A DNA stretch of 64,000 bases, taken from positions 98,686-162,685 of the forward strand of contig CALINO010000013.1 of NCBI GenBank assembly GCA_938045295.1. The letters run 5' to 3'. Position 1 is the first letter of the stretch, and each line of letters starts with the position of its first letter. Of the stretch, positions 52,605 to 61,868 are shown piece by piece. The notes under the pieces are model-generated. The model saw only the letters and a program-made list of their open reading frames with translations, did not search any database and had not been told where the DNA came from. This DNA comes from an uncultured Arenicella sp. Lineage in GTDB: Bacteria; Pseudomonadota; Gammaproteobacteria; Arenicellales; Arenicellaceae. The position numbers were made by a program, and so were the translations under genes.

Positions 52605-54557
52605 ATGAACTTCAGTGAACTGGCGAGATATCGTGGCATTCTTATTGCCACAGCGTCACTTGTTATAATCATTTTTCTTTTTGCATTAGCCAGTCGAGGC
52701 TTACAAAACAACGCAAGGCAGTCATCGCTTGTGATGCAACAAGTTCAGGCATCTACCTTGCTGAGTCAATCGGCCGATGCATTACCTTCTAAACCTCAAT
52801 TTACTCGGTGGATGAGCAGTTTTTCAGCCGATCAGCTTGCGTGGCTCAAGGGTGTGGCAGGCCCATCGCTTACCTCCATGGAAGCGGCGCTTAATCAAGG
52901 CAGTGCTCAGGGTTATAAAACCGCTTTTGACAAATTAAGCAAAGACGTTCAAACCCAAGACGACAAACGATCACGCCTATTGAGCATTGCGCCCATCGCA
53001 GTGTGTGTGTTGGCCGTATTATTCTATTTGCTCACCATCATTCCTCAGTTATTGCGTTTATCCAAAGATAAAGAAGTGCAGGTTGAATCTAACCAACAAG
53101 CGCAAAACATTCTAGACACGGTTTCAGAAGGCCTGTTCTTGTTGGACAAGAACGGTCAAATAGGGGTTGAGCAATCGGCGTCGTTAAAAGACATGTTTCG
53201 TTTGCAAAGAGACTTAGAGGGCAGTTTTCTAGACTTCATTGGCCAGTACGTGTCTGAGTCTTCAGTCACGGTGTCTAAAGACTATCTCGATTTATTGTAC
53301 GGTGATCGGGTAAAAGAGAAGCTGGTTAAAGATTTAAACCCGTTGAATCAAGTTGAAATTAGCATCACCCGCCGTGATGGCAGCGTAGAAAATCGGTTCT
53401 TAGATTTTAAGTTTGCGCGAGTAATGGAAGACGGCGAACTGCAGCATTTACTTGGGTCGGTTACCGATGTGACTCGCGAAGTGTTGTTACAAAAAGAACT
53501 CGAAACCAATAAAGAAGAGCAAGAAGCGCAGCTAGACTTGCTAATGAATATTCTGCATTTGGACAAAGACAGCTTGGCTAGGTTCTACAGCGAAACCGAT
53601 GTGGCATTGAACGACATTAACCAAACGCTGCAAGAGCGGGGGTCGAGCAGTGAGCAAATTAAATCTAAGTTGAATACCATTGCCGAGCAAGCACACCGAA
53701 TCAAGGGCGATGCAGCTGCATTAAAGTTGCACAACTTTGAATTCATCGTGCATGAATTTGAGTCTGAGATTGCCAAAGTACAAGAAATACCCAAGAAAGT
53801 GACGGGTCGAGACGTATTGCCTGCGGTAACCAAATTAAAGGCGGTATTTAAAGAACTGAACAACATGCAGTCTATCGTTACTCGCTTCTCAGAAGTGTTG
53901 AGCGTCGAGCGTGGGCAAGGTGGCGCTGCTCAGTTAGCAAATGGCGAAGATCAAACTAACGCTCAAGCCAGCCCTGTTGCTCAGGCTCACTCTTCCGCCT
54001 TAGTGCAAGAACTTAACGATTTAGTGCACACATTGGCTGAACGCAACGATGTGCGAGTTTCATTGCAAACCTTTGGTTTGGGTGACGGTGAGGTGCCTGA
54101 GCATCTTGCCAAAGTGGTGCGTGAATCAGCCATTCAAATGATCCGTAACAGCATTACTCATGGCGCTAAAGAACCGGCTGAACGCTTGGCGCAAGGTAAG
54201 GCCGACTTCATGACCTTGGTGGTAAGCCTCACTGAAACGGCACAAGGCCACACCTTCATCGTGCGCGATGACGGTGACGGTTTGAACCAAGAAAAAATTC
54301 TGGCTAAAGCATTAGACAAAGGCATTATCAAGCCAGAGGCTGCGCAAGACATTTCGCAGAATACGCTGGCAAAATTAATTTTCCACCCTGGGTTTTCAAC
54401 CAAAGATGAGGTGGGCATTGATGCAGGTAGGGGAGTTGGGCTTAGTGCCGTGTACTCAGTGATCAAAGAAGCGGGTGGAACGATTGGCGTAAGTCAGTTG
54501 GCTGGTAAGCATTGCCAGTTCTCAGTCCGATTTAATAATGTGGAACTAGCAAACTAG
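52605..54557 (+). CDS. CheA-like membrane sensor histidine kinase
   Basis: 650 residues: helix 1 (about 12-30), periplasmic segment (about 31-126), helix 2 (about 127-148), a PAS-like domain (about 165-295), an Hpt domain with phospho-His364 (EQAHRIKGDAAAL), and a CheA-type ATPase with N-box IRNSITHGAKEP and G-boxes VRDDGDGL and DAGRGVGLSAV. Phosphorylation on an Hpt His with a CheA-type ATPase, but no CheW-binding P5 domain, marks a CheA-derived kinase outside chemotaxis. First gene of a five-gene operon with a CheY-like regulator, CheX phosphatase and Amt; the signal is likely related to ammonium. Confidence 0.88.
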   Translation: MNFSELARYRGILIATASLVIIIFLFALASRGLQNNARQSSLVMQQVQASTLLSQSADALPSKPQFTRWMSSFSADQLAWLKGVAGPSLTSMEAALNQGSAQGYKTAFDKLSKDVQTQDDKRSRLLSIAPIAVCVLAVLFYLLTIIPQLLRLSKDKEVQVESNQQAQNILDTVSEGLFLLDKNGQIGVEQSASLKDMFRLQRDLEGSFLDFIGQYVSESSVTVSKDYLDLLYGDRVKEKLVKDLNPLNQVEISITRRDGSVENRFLDFKFARVMEDGELQHLLGSVTDVTREVLLQKELETNKEEQEAQLDLLMNILHLDKDSLARFYSETDVALNDINQTLQERGSSSEQIKSKLNTIAEQAHRIKGDAAALKLHNFEFIVHEFESEIAKVQEIPKKVTGRDVLPAVTKLKAVFKELNNMQSIVTRFSEVLSVERGQGGAAQLANGEDQTNAQASPVAQAHSSALVQELNDLVHTLAERNDVRVSLQTFGLGDGEVPEHLAKVVRESAIQMIRNSITHGAKEPAERLAQGKADFMTLVVSLTETAQGHTFIVRDDGDGLNQEKILAKALDKGIIKPEAAQDISQNTLAKLIFHPGFSTKDEVGIDAGRGVGLSAVYSVIKEAGGTIGVSQLAGKHCQFSVRFNNVELAN

Positions 54558-54578
54558 AATAAAAACTAGGGGTAGGAT

Positions 54579-54944
54579 ATGAAACTAATGGTAGTGGATG
54601 ACTCTCTGGTCATCCGGGAAAAAATTGCCCAAATTCTTGAGAGTGAAGACTATGAAATAGTCGGCACAGCGCAAAACGGCATCGAAGCCGTGGAGCAATT
54701 CAAACAACTCAAGCCAGACGTTATGACGCTCGATATCACCATGCCGCTCATGGATGGTTTAGAAACCATTCAAGCCATTATGGATATCGAAGACTCGGTT
54801 CGTATACTCGTAATTTCCGCATTGGCTGATAAAGCCACATTGATCAATGCCATGAAGCTCGGTGCGTACGGTTTTTTATGTAAGCCATTTAATGATATGG
54901 ATTTAGCCGACGCGCTAGAAGAATTAGTAGAGGATTTGATCTAA
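54579..54944 (+). CDS. CheY-like response regulator
   Basis: 121 residues, receiver domain only. Acidic pocket Asp7-Asp8, phospho-acceptor Asp52 in VMTLDITMP, then the conserved Ser in LVISALADK and the Lys in FLCKPFNDMD. No DNA-binding output, so it acts by protein contact. It starts 21 bases after the kinase and overlaps the CheX-like gene by one base (TAATG). Partner of the kinase upstream. Confidence 0.92.
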   Translation: MKLMVVDDSLVIREKIAQILESEDYEIVGTAQNGIEAVEQFKQLKPDVMTLDITMPLMDGLETIQAIMDIEDSVRILVISALADKATLINAMKLGAYGFLCKPFNDMDLADALEELVEDLI

Positions 54945-55396
54945 TGCAAGCAAAAGACTTAGCCGTTTTCGTAGACGGCATCGCCAACTATTTTGAATCA
55001 ACCACCAGCGACTTAGCTTCGGTTGGCACGCCTTTTTTAAGTAAAGACGTGAACGAACACATCAGTGATTTCACTGGCGTAATTGGCATCTCAGGTAGTT
55101 ATAAAGGTTCCATCTTTTTTTCAGCGCCGCGCATTTTATTAATGCACGTGTTATCCAGCATGGGCCTGATTTCCACAAAAGACGCCAAGCTAATGGATCT
55201 GGTCGGTGAAATTTCAAACACAGTTTCAGGCAACGCGCGCCGTGAGTTTGGCGAAAGCTTTAATATCACCGTGCCCATTACCATTCAAGGTAAGCCAGAA
55301 GGTTTGGCGGTGTCTGACGTGGCCAATATTTATGTCATTCCAATTGAATGGCAGCAACAGCGGGCAAATCTAATTGTCAGCATAGAGGAGAGCTGA
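54944..55396 (+). CDS. CheX-type phosphatase
   Basis: 150 residues of the CheC/CheX/FliY family, which removes phosphate from CheY-like proteins. The active-site motif E-x2-N is in LMDLVGEISNTVSGNARREF. Only one copy of the motif is present, as in CheX. It presumably resets the receiver encoded just upstream. Overlaps that gene by one base and is one base from Amt. Confidence 0.85.
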   Translation: MQAKDLAVFVDGIANYFESTTSDLASVGTPFLSKDVNEHISDFTGVIGISGSYKGSIFFSAPRILLMHVLSSMGLISTKDAKLMDLVGEISNTVSGNARREFGESFNITVPITIQGKPEGLAVSDVANIYVIPIEWQQQRANLIVSIEES

Positions 55397-55397
55397 A

Positions 55398-56693
55398 ATG
55401 CGTATTCTACTGATTTTAAGTGCACTGTTGTTGGTTAGCTTTCCCAGTTATGCCGCGGCAGAATCAATGCAGCTAGACGCCACCATGATGCGCAGCATTT
55501 GGATTGGTATATGTTGTGCGTTGGTTTTGTTCATGCAAGTGGGCTTTTTGTTGATTGAGGGTGGGCTGGTTCGTTCTAAAAACACCATCAACGTAATACT
55601 GAAAAACTTCACCGACGTTGGCTTAGGCTCGGTGGGGTATTGGTTGATTGGTTTTGGTTTAATGTACGGCATTAATCAATCCGGTTGGCTTGGCTTGTCT
55701 GGTTTTGCGCCAGACCCCAGTGGCACAACTCAAACGCTAGACCTGTTATACAACATGATGTTTGCCGCAACCGCGGCCACAATTATGTCGGGTGCGGTGG
55801 CTGAACGCTTCCGTTTTATTCCTTACGTAATCGGCGCGCTGCTGGTAACCGCCATCATCTACCCGGTGTACGGTGCATGGGCTTGGGGCGGCAGTGGTGA
55901 CAACTTAGGTTGGTTGCGCGCGCTTGGCTTTTACGACATGGCGGGCGCCAGCGTGGTTCACTCCATCGGTGGCTGGGCGGCTTTGGGCGCACTCATTTTA
56001 ATTGGCCCACGCAGTGGCCGCTTTGGCCGTAAGGGCGACGTTAATGACATTGCTGGGCACAGCCTGCCCTACGTGGCCATTGGTGGTTTCTTCTTATGGT
56101 TCGGCTGGTTTGGGTTTAACGGCGGTGCGGCCAAAGAAGATTTTTCAAACTTAGGCATCATTTTATTAAATACCCACGTGGGTTCTATTGGCGGTATTTG
56201 CGGCTCGTTATTATGGTTAACCATCACCAAACGAGGCTTCTTAATGACCTCGTTAGTGAATGGTGCACTGGGCGGCCTAGTGTCAGTAACCGCTGGGGGT
56301 GACGTGTTTGGTGTTGGTACCTCTTTGTTTGTGGGGCTAGTTTCTGGTTTTATTGTTGTGTGGTCGTCAAATTTATTGGCTTCTTTTCGCATTGATGATG
56401 TGGTGGGTGCCATTCCAGTTCACGGCTTCTGCGGTGCGTGGGGTACCTTGGCGGTTGGTTTTTTCTATCAAGGCGACATGTTTAATGTTGAGCGCATTTT
56501 TGCCCAAGTAATAGGCATTGTGGTGGCCTTTGTATGGGGCTTAGGCAGTTCTTTACTGGTGTTTTGGGCGCTTAATAAAATATCTCCAATACGTGTTACA
56601 ACGCGTGAAGAGCAGCGCGGTTTAGACATTAGTGAACATAAAGAAATTGGTTACAGCGACTTTATGACCACCCACGCGCGCGCGGACGTTTAA
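55398..56693 (+). CDS. amt: Ammonium transporter, Amt family
   Basis: 431 residues with a signal sequence (about 1-21, SYAA) and eleven helices. Twin pore His are His188 (ASVVHSIGGW) and His342 (IPVHGFCGAWGT); the Phe-gate helix with SGAVAERFRF and the C-terminal motif GLDISEHKEIGYSDF are present. Unlike typical bacterial amtB, no glnK lies beside it; instead it is one base after a CheX gene in a kinase operon. It may move ammonium, sense it for the kinase, or both. There is no fused kinase or GGDEF domain as in known Amt-sensor fusions. Confidence 0.93.
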   Translation: MRILLILSALLLVSFPSYAAAESMQLDATMMRSIWIGICCALVLFMQVGFLLIEGGLVRSKNTINVILKNFTDVGLGSVGYWLIGFGLMYGINQSGWLGLSGFAPDPSGTTQTLDLLYNMMFAATAATIMSGAVAERFRFIPYVIGALLVTAIIYPVYGAWAWGGSGDNLGWLRALGFYDMAGASVVHSIGGWAALGALILIGPRSGRFGRKGDVNDIAGHSLPYVAIGGFFLWFGWFGFNGGAAKEDFSNLGIILLNTHVGSIGGICGSLLWLTITKRGFLMTSLVNGALGGLVSVTAGGDVFGVGTSLFVGLVSGFIVVWSSNLLASFRIDDVVGAIPVHGFCGAWGTLAVGFFYQGDMFNVERIFAQVIGIVVAFVWGLGSSLLVFWALNKISPIRVTTREEQRGLDISEHKEIGYSDFMTTHARADV

Positions 56694-56696
56694 TTT

Positions 56697-57365
56697 ATGG
56701 GCGATTTAAACAAGAAAATAGTATTTACGGCCTTGTCTCGTCTGAGCAACGACCGTACTGTTATTAAAGATGCGTTCTTGCATTGGCACAACAAGCTTGG
56801 TGACAAACCTCTTGATGTGTTCGAATCGGTTGAAACCATTCAAAATTTCTTAGGCTTAGCTACGGCTGAGAAAAAGATATTAATGGTTAGCATGCACTCA
56901 TCAACATCAAAGAGTGAAAGCGATTTGTTGTCGATACCGGCGTTTGTGTTTGGTGATGCCAGCCCTGATGCTGCGCCCGGTAGTAATGTTGACGATGCGC
57001 CGGCGGATGTTCCGGCATCAACTAAGGCACCTTACATTGCCCTAGCGGAGTTTTACTTCAGTGAATTGGCTAACGGTGTGCAGCGTGCTGGTGGTGGAAA
57101 GTTAAAAGAGCTACAGGATATTTTGCACGAAGAAGGTCTGCCGGCTTTAAGCTTAGTGAATGATGCGCTTAAAAAAGTGGATGACAAAGTGTCGTTGCCC
57201 AAGGGCCTTAGCGAGCAAGATTGCCAGTCCTTTTGCCATGAAATGTACTTGTTGGTGTCTGAGGTAATCGGGCCAATGGCGGCCGACGATGTGTCCTACA
57301 AAGCAATTGCAAACCTACTAAATACGAACGAAGCCAGCCGCTACGACCCTAGAAAACTGATTTAA
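56697..57365 (+). CDS. Unknown protein, last gene of the kinase-Amt operon
   Basis: 222 residues, soluble. An N-terminal helical part, an Ala/Pro/Asp linker (about 88-108, DASPDAAPGSNVDDAPADVP), and a C-terminal helical part (LAEFYFSELANGVQRAGGG, CHEMYLLVSEVIGPMAADD). No family recognised. It starts three bases after amt, so it belongs to the operon; it may be the output target of the regulator or an adapter to the transporter. I find no enzymatic motif. Confidence 0.6.
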   Translation: MGDLNKKIVFTALSRLSNDRTVIKDAFLHWHNKLGDKPLDVFESVETIQNFLGLATAEKKILMVSMHSSTSKSESDLLSIPAFVFGDASPDAAPGSNVDDAPADVPASTKAPYIALAEFYFSELANGVQRAGGGKLKELQDILHEEGLPALSLVNDALKKVDDKVSLPKGLSEQDCQSFCHEMYLLVSEVIGPMAADDVSYKAIANLLNTNEASRYDPRKLI

Positions 57366-57455
57366 TATTTGGTGTCTTAGGGCGGCTGTGCCTTAACACT
57401 AATGTGTTGTGCTGGCTGCGCAGTATCATGCTGTGCTGTTAATAATGCGCGAGCA

Positions 57456-58697
57456 TTAGTCGTTGGCTGGCGTGGTGCGGCCATGTTGAGTCGGCTCGGT
57501 TCTTAACAGGCAGATAAACGCAATGACGGTAATCAGTGCCGAGATTAAAAAAGGTGCCCCCGGGAAATAAATGTCAGATCGGTCACTGGTGAAATACGAC
57601 AAGCTGGTGTTGTAAAGCAGCGGCGAAATCAGCGCGCCTAAGGCCGATAAGCTGCCGTTAAAGCCTTGCAGTTCACCTTGACTGTTGGTTGGGGTGCGGC
57701 GTGACGCCATGGCATTTAAACTGGGCACAATCATGGCTTGAATGCCCACCACCAAACACAAACCTAAGGACAGGTAAGGGTTTTCAATAAACGCGTAGCA
57801 AATCATGGCGGTGGCGGCAAACGCCAAGCCAAATGCCGCGGTGTGACGTTCACCAAAGCGTGCCACGACACGCCCGATCAATGAGGTTTGCACGACCACC
57901 ATTGACAGCCCCACAAACGCTAACGATACACCAATCATTTGCGGTGACCAGTTGTATTGAATTTGTGAAAAGTAAGACCAGCTAACGGCGTAAATATTGG
58001 CCGCGGTAGACCATATAAAATAGATAAAAGCGATGCCGGTAACGCCCTTGAGTTTTCTTAAGTTAAAGAAGGCGCCAATGGGGTTTGCACGTTTTAATGA
58101 AAATGACCTGCGGTCTTCTTTTTCCATGGTTTCTGGAAAACAAAAGTAGCCATAGACAAACATAATGGCGGCAATGGCGGCGGCAACAAAAAAGGGCATT
58201 CTGGTGCCAAATTCACTCAGAAAACCGCCCAGCGCTGGGCCAAAAATAAAACCAATACCAAACGCGGCCCCGACCATGCCAAAACTTTTTGCTCGGTTTT
58301 CATCGTCGGTTAAGTCAGCAATGGCGGCGTTAGCTGGGCCAAAAATAGCCCCCAGTGCACCAGCAATCGAGCGACCAATTAATAGCCAAACAATGTTGGA
58401 GGCAAACCCCATCAACAAAAAGTCGATGCTAAAACCCGCCAGTGAAATTAAAAACACGGGGCGCCGGCCAAAACGGTCGCCCAAATTGCCCACTAATGGC
58501 CCCATCAAAAATTGAAAAACGGCGTAAGCGGCGGCAATTAACCCGCCTAAAAATGTGGCTTCAGATAAGCTGACGCCTTCAAGTTCAATGATTAAGCTTG
58601 GCAATACCGGCATGATGATGCCAAAACCAATTGAATAGGCGAAAACGGTGAGCAAGACAAAACGTATTGCGTGCTTTTGATTTTTGTCTGAGCTCAT
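57456..58697 (-). CDS. MFS transporter, TCR/Tet-type
   Basis: 413 residues, 12 helices. The major-facilitator loop motif GDRFGRRPVFLISL appears between helices 2 and 3, with the antiporter motif C region FGPALGGFLSEFG in helix 5. Overall it resembles the TetA class of drug/proton antiporters, but the substrate cannot be predicted and resistance should not be assumed. No adjacent repressor. It faces the unknown protein and is preceded by the cyclophilin gene. Confidence 0.85.
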   Translation of the reverse strand: MSSDKNQKHAIRFVLLTVFAYSIGFGIIMPVLPSLIIELEGVSLSEATFLGGLIAAAYAVFQFLMGPLVGNLGDRFGRRPVFLISLAGFSIDFLLMGFASNIVWLLIGRSIAGALGAIFGPANAAIADLTDDENRAKSFGMVGAAFGIGFIFGPALGGFLSEFGTRMPFFVAAAIAAIMFVYGYFCFPETMEKEDRRSFSLKRANPIGAFFNLRKLKGVTGIAFIYFIWSTAANIYAVSWSYFSQIQYNWSPQMIGVSLAFVGLSMVVVQTSLIGRVVARFGERHTAAFGLAFAATAMICYAFIENPYLSLGLCLVVGIQAMIVPSLNAMASRRTPTNSQGELQGFNGSLSALGALISPLLYNTSLSYFTSDRSDIYFPGAPFLISALITVIAFICLLRTEPTQHGRTTPAND

Positions 58698-58740
58698 TGG
58701 GGTAAATTCAGTAGAGGGAATGAAAAGGTGTGATTAAATA

Positions 58741-58772
58741 AAAAGCGCTGTGCCAAAAGGAACAGCGCTTTT
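58741..58772 (-). terminator. Intrinsic terminator of the cyclophilin gene
   Basis: AAAAGCGCTGT (58741-58751) / ACAGCGCTTTT (58762-58772), perfect 11-base stem, followed on the minus strand by TATTTAATC with the T-run of the arm itself. 38 bases after the cyclophilin stop. Confidence 0.85.
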
Positions 58773-58810
58773 GTAGGCAGAACGTAATGTTCAGATTTTG
58801 CGGTGCTGTA

Positions 58811-59449
58811 TTACTTTGCTACTTCCACAGATTCAATCACCACGTCTTCTCTGGGCACGTCGCCAAACGGGCCAACGTTGCCGGTGCTAACGCCTTCGAT
58901 GGCGTCGATCACTTCTTGGCCTTTGGTTACTTTACCAAACACGGTGTAGCCCCAGCCACTTGGCGTCTCGCTAGAGAAGTTTAGAAAATCGTTGTCTTTA
59001 GCGTTAATGAAAAACTGTGATGTGGCCGAATGAGGGTCGTTAGTGCGAGCCATGGCAATGGTGTATTTGTCATTCTTTAAGCCATTATTCGCTTCATTTT
59101 GCACTGGAGCTTTAGTGGGCTTTTGCGACATACCTGGTTCAAAACCGCCGCCTTGAATCATAAAGCCTTTAATCACGCGGTGAAAAATAGTGCCGTTGTA
59201 GTGCTGGTCACTTACGTACGATAAAAAGTTTTCTACTGTTTTAGGGGCATTTTCGGCGTCTAAAGAAAGCTCTATATCGCCCATTGAGGTTTTGATAGTA
59301 ACCATAGTGTGTATTTCTTGAGTTGATGTTGAGTTGTTGGTTGAGCTGGCTGTTGAGTCAGTCGTTTGTGTTTCTTGTGCATGAATGCTTGAAAAAAAGA
59401 GAACACAAGTTGAGGCCATGGCCAGTGTGAAATGTCGAATGAATCGCAT
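58811..59449 (-). CDS. Periplasmic cyclophilin-type peptidyl-prolyl isomerase
   Basis: 212 residues with a signal peptide (about 1-24, cleavage after IHA), a Thr/Ser-rich spacer, then a bacterial cyclophilin domain (about 49-212): [15 protein letters not shown] holds the catalytic Arg, and [17 protein letters not shown] the second conserved part. It probably helps folding of outer-membrane or periplasmic proteins. Domain order is like E. coli PpiA. It is about 12 bases downstream of the folate gene ygfA. Confidence 0.9.
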   Translation of the reverse strand: MRFIRHFTLAMASTCVLFFSSIHAQETQTTDSTASSTNNSTSTQEIHTMVTIKTSMGDIELSLDAENAPKTVENFLSYVSDQHYNGTIFHRVIKGFMIQGGGFEPGMSQKPTKAPVQNEANNGLKNDKYTIAMARTNDPHSATSQFFINAKDNDFLNFSSETPSGWGYTVFGKVTKGQEVIDAIEGVSTGNVGPFGDVPREDVVIESVEVAK

Positions 59450-59461
59450 ATTTTTCTCGAT

Positions 59462-60076
59462 TTATAAGTTTGGTGAAATTAGATTAGGTGAAATTGGAAT
59501 GCATTCTTGGTCGGTGAGTATAGCATCAAGCGGCACATCCCACGGTTTTGCTTGCAATGAGGTCGTTTCTTGAAACGCATGAGCCAGCCCCACCAACAAT
59601 GGGCGTGTGCCGGTTTGGTGGGCAAGCGCTTGCAGTGCGCGGTCGTAATACCCGGCGCCCATGCCCATTCGGTTGCCATTGCGATCAAACGCCACTAATG
59701 GCACTAACACCAGCTGCGCCGCATTCATGGGCGTGGGTGGTGATGTTGGAGTGGGTTCAATAATGCCAAAATGATTGTGCGTATTCAGCCGCTTGACCGA
59801 ATAGAATTGCATGCGGCAATGGCGGTAGTGTGTAATACGCGGCAGGCAAATTTGCCGTGGTGTAAGAGCGTTTAATAACGATTGCGGCGAGATTTCGCCT
59901 TCAAAAGGGGCATAAGAGAACACCGTTTGTGCTTGCCATAATTGTCGGCATTGGCGTGCTGAGTTAAGAATGCTTTGCTGTGCGCTGCGTAATTGGCGCG
60001 CAGATAGAGCTCGGCGTTGCCGGCGAATGGAATGCCTTAATGTTGAGTGCGACGACAAAGAAGAGTTATGAAGCAT
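59462..60076 (-). CDS. ygfA: 5-formyltetrahydrofolate cyclo-ligase
   Basis: Converts 5-formyl- to 5,10-methenyl-tetrahydrofolate using ATP. 204 residues with basic N-terminal lead RQRRALSARQLRSAQQ, FEGEISPQSLL and the family signature MGMGAGYYDRAL near the C-terminus. It stands just after the 6S RNA gene, the conserved gammaproteobacterial order zapA-ssrS-ygfA, and can be co-transcribed with it. Confidence 0.93.
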   Translation of the reverse strand: MLHNSSLSSHSTLRHSIRRQRRALSARQLRSAQQSILNSARQCRQLWQAQTVFSYAPFEGEISPQSLLNALTPRQICLPRITHYRHCRMQFYSVKRLNTHNHFGIIEPTPTSPPTPMNAAQLVLVPLVAFDRNGNRMGMGAGYYDRALQALAHQTGTRPLLVGLAHAFQETTSLQAKPWDVPLDAILTDQECIPISPNLISPNL

Positions 60077-60249
60077 GCATGGTGTGTGTGAGGTCTTCGC
60101 CGGTCATGGGCGGTGCATTTAATGGGCGGTGCCTTTATCAATACAAATACTGATACCTATCTGGCTTATACCTTTAACCTGTTCGATTTATACCGTTAGA
60201 TGACTAGATGATAAATCAAATAGGGATGGCAAATACAGAAGACTTGAGG

Positions 60250-60465
60250 AAAAAGTGAGAGCGTTACCCGTAAATGCCGTAAGCCCTTGGTGCCTTGAAC
60301 CGGTGGTTCAAGTGGGAGTCTACAAACTGCATCAGGCGCGTGGATGGGCTGCGATTAAACGCAACCTGATCAAAACGCACAACAGCGGAGTGGTCTGACC
60401 CCCGAAAATAAAGACTAGGTTCTAAGGGATTTGAAGTGCTTACCAACACCACAGGCAACGCCTGT
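60250..60465 (-). ncRNA. ssrS: 6S RNA
   Basis: Regulatory RNA that binds sigma-70 RNA polymerase. Located between zapA and ygfA on the same strand, the conserved place. The diagnostic segment CTTGAACCACCGGTTCAAGG on the minus strand (about 60285-60304) matches the conserved E. coli 6S hairpin CTTGAACCAAGGGTTCAAGG. The 5' part GGTAAGC pairs with GCTTAC downstream of that hairpin, and GCGTTGCC with GGGTAACGC, giving the long closing stem. A T-run (CTCACTTTTT) marks the 3' end. Ends are approximate, giving about 200-215 bases, somewhat longer than the 184 of E. coli. Confidence 0.88.
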
Positions 60466-60470
60466 GTGTA

Positions 60471-60476
60471 ATTATA
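60471..60476 (-). promoter_or_regulatory. -10 element of the 6S RNA promoter
   Basis: TATAAT on the minus strand, about seven bases upstream of the inferred RNA 5' end near 60464. The -35 is weak, so other elements (for example Fis) may help. This supports the assigned 5' end. Confidence 0.6.
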
Positions 60477-60531
60477 GCAACTCGTTACCTACCGCGTTGA
60501 TAAATTATTGTAATTTTGTGCGCTAACGAGG

Positions 60532-60831
60532 TTAAACCTCGTTAGCCTCGCGCAGCGCGGAGTCAATACGTTCTTGCAATGCGTCCAAGCGCTGTTGGAC
60601 CTGCTCTTGGCCTTTGGACATTTTTTGCAATTTAAGCAAGTCATTGCTGATATTCAGAGCCGCCATAATCGCCACTCGTTCTGAGCCAATGATTTTGCCA
60701 CTCTTTTGTATTTCTTTCATATTGCTGTCGAGGTACTTGGCCGCTTCCAGCAATGCTTCTTGTTCATCGGCCGGGCAAGCAACCGAGAAGTCGCGCCCCA
60801 TGATCGAAATGTTAACCCCTTTCGCAGACAT
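60532..60831 (-). CDS. zapA: ZapA, cell division protein
   Basis: Binds FtsZ and bundles its filaments in the Z-ring. 99 residues with N-terminal beta-strand domain (GVNISIMGRDFSVACPADEQ) and C-terminal coiled coil (KMSKGQEQVQQRLDALQERI). Followed by 6S RNA and ygfA, in the conserved order. Confidence 0.94.
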   Translation of the reverse strand: MSAKGVNISIMGRDFSVACPADEQEALLEAAKYLDSNMKEIQKSGKIIGSERVAIMAALNISNDLLKLQKMSKGQEQVQQRLDALQERIDSALREANEV

Positions 60832-60858
60832 ATTTATTATAGTTTCCGGTTGCGTTGA

Positions 60859-61062
60859 TTACTGATCTTCAAGCGTACGAAGCTTTTCGACAATGCGTTC
60901 TAGCCGCGAACAGGCGATACGATTTTTTTCTTTTAAATTGGTTTTTTCTTCAAGCAGTGTGCTTTGTTCGCTTTTTAGAATACGGTTTTCGCTGCTTAAG
61001 CGACGGCATTCGTTTATTAGCGTTTCAATACGCTGCTCTAGACCTAAAATATTAGCGTCCAT
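60859..61062 (-). CDS. Small coiled-coil protein upstream of zapA (TIGR02449-like)
   Basis: 67 residues, one continuous coiled coil (LEQRIETLINECRRLSSENR, then SEQSTLLEEKTNLKEKNRIA). Genes of this kind regularly precede zapA in gammaproteobacteria and are similar in size to ZapB, but the equivalence is not shown. ATG at 61062 has AAGGGG seven bases upstream; the ATG at 61068 sits too close to it, and a longer upstream frame has no support. It is 27 bases from zapA, so probably co-transcribed and linked to division. Confidence 0.85.
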   Translation of the reverse strand: MDANILGLEQRIETLINECRRLSSENRILKSEQSTLLEEKTNLKEKNRIACSRLERIVEKLRTLEDQ

Positions 61063-61284
61063 GTGCATACCCCTTAGAGAATGACAACTATTGCGTGTTA
61101 AAGACCTTATAGTAGGCTTGCCGTCGAGCAAGGTCAACATGCAATCCCTTTGCAGCCCATACAACAGGCAAAATAGAGCCATTTTTAATGTCAGATTCGG
61201 TTTTGAGCCACACTGGAACCGTAATATAATTCGGTGCTCCAGCGATAGGCTCCATTAACCTTCTTAATTATTATTTAATACACT

Positions 61285-61854
61285 ATGACAAATACGGTAG
61301 ACCGTTTTACCCAAATCGAAGCCACATTGGCGCTGGCCGGCCTGGAGCTGACTCCAAGCGAAGTGCACGGCACCATTATTGGCGCGGTTTCTAATCATTT
61401 GAAAACCGGTTTAAGCCCAGATTTGTTGAAATTGGTTGAGCCTGAAGCCGACAGTAACGACGGGCGTTTCAGTCAACTGAGCAGCCTGTTGTACGATTTG
61501 TATCGTGAATACAGCGACATACTGTTTAATGGTGGCGAAGGCTTTGACTTAATTCTGCCCGACGACGACGAGCCGCTCAACGTGCAAGTTGAAGGTGTGG
61601 CAACGTGGAGTAAAGGCTATTTACTTGGCTTGTTATACAATAACGCCTTCAGCATTGATCAACTGCCTGAAAATGGCTCAGAAATTGCGCGAGATTTGAT
61701 GGAGATTGCCGAAGCCGATGCCGGTGATGCTTCAGAGCAAGAAGAATCGTGGGCGTTGGCAGAATTGCATGAATACATTAAAGTAGGTTCACAGCTGATC
61801 TTTGAGTTTATCTACAGCGAACGCTCAAAAGACGCACCCAGCACCACTAACTAA
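61285..61854 (+). CDS. ygfB: YgfB/UPF0149 family protein
   Basis: 189 residues, helical, with the UPF0149 features VHGTIIGAVSNHLKTG, LPDDDEPLNVQVEGVATWSK and KGYLLGLLYNNAF. Function is not established in this branch (a role in regulating peptidoglycan recycling has been reported for the Pseudomonas protein). Divergent from the small coiled-coil/zapA unit and 14 bases before pepP, matching the E. coli order ygfB-pepP-ubiH. Confidence 0.92.
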   Translation: MTNTVDRFTQIEATLALAGLELTPSEVHGTIIGAVSNHLKTGLSPDLLKLVEPEADSNDGRFSQLSSLLYDLYREYSDILFNGGEGFDLILPDDDEPLNVQVEGVATWSKGYLLGLLYNNAFSIDQLPENGSEIARDLMEIAEADAGDASEQEESWALAELHEYIKVGSQLIFEFIYSERSKDAPSTTN

Positions 61855-61868
61855 GGCTACCGCTTTTT

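Noticed and set aside
57456..58697. Tetracycline resistance pump
   Set aside because: Sequence is only TetA-like in general MFS features; there is no TetR-type repressor beside it and substrate cannot be read from the sequence.
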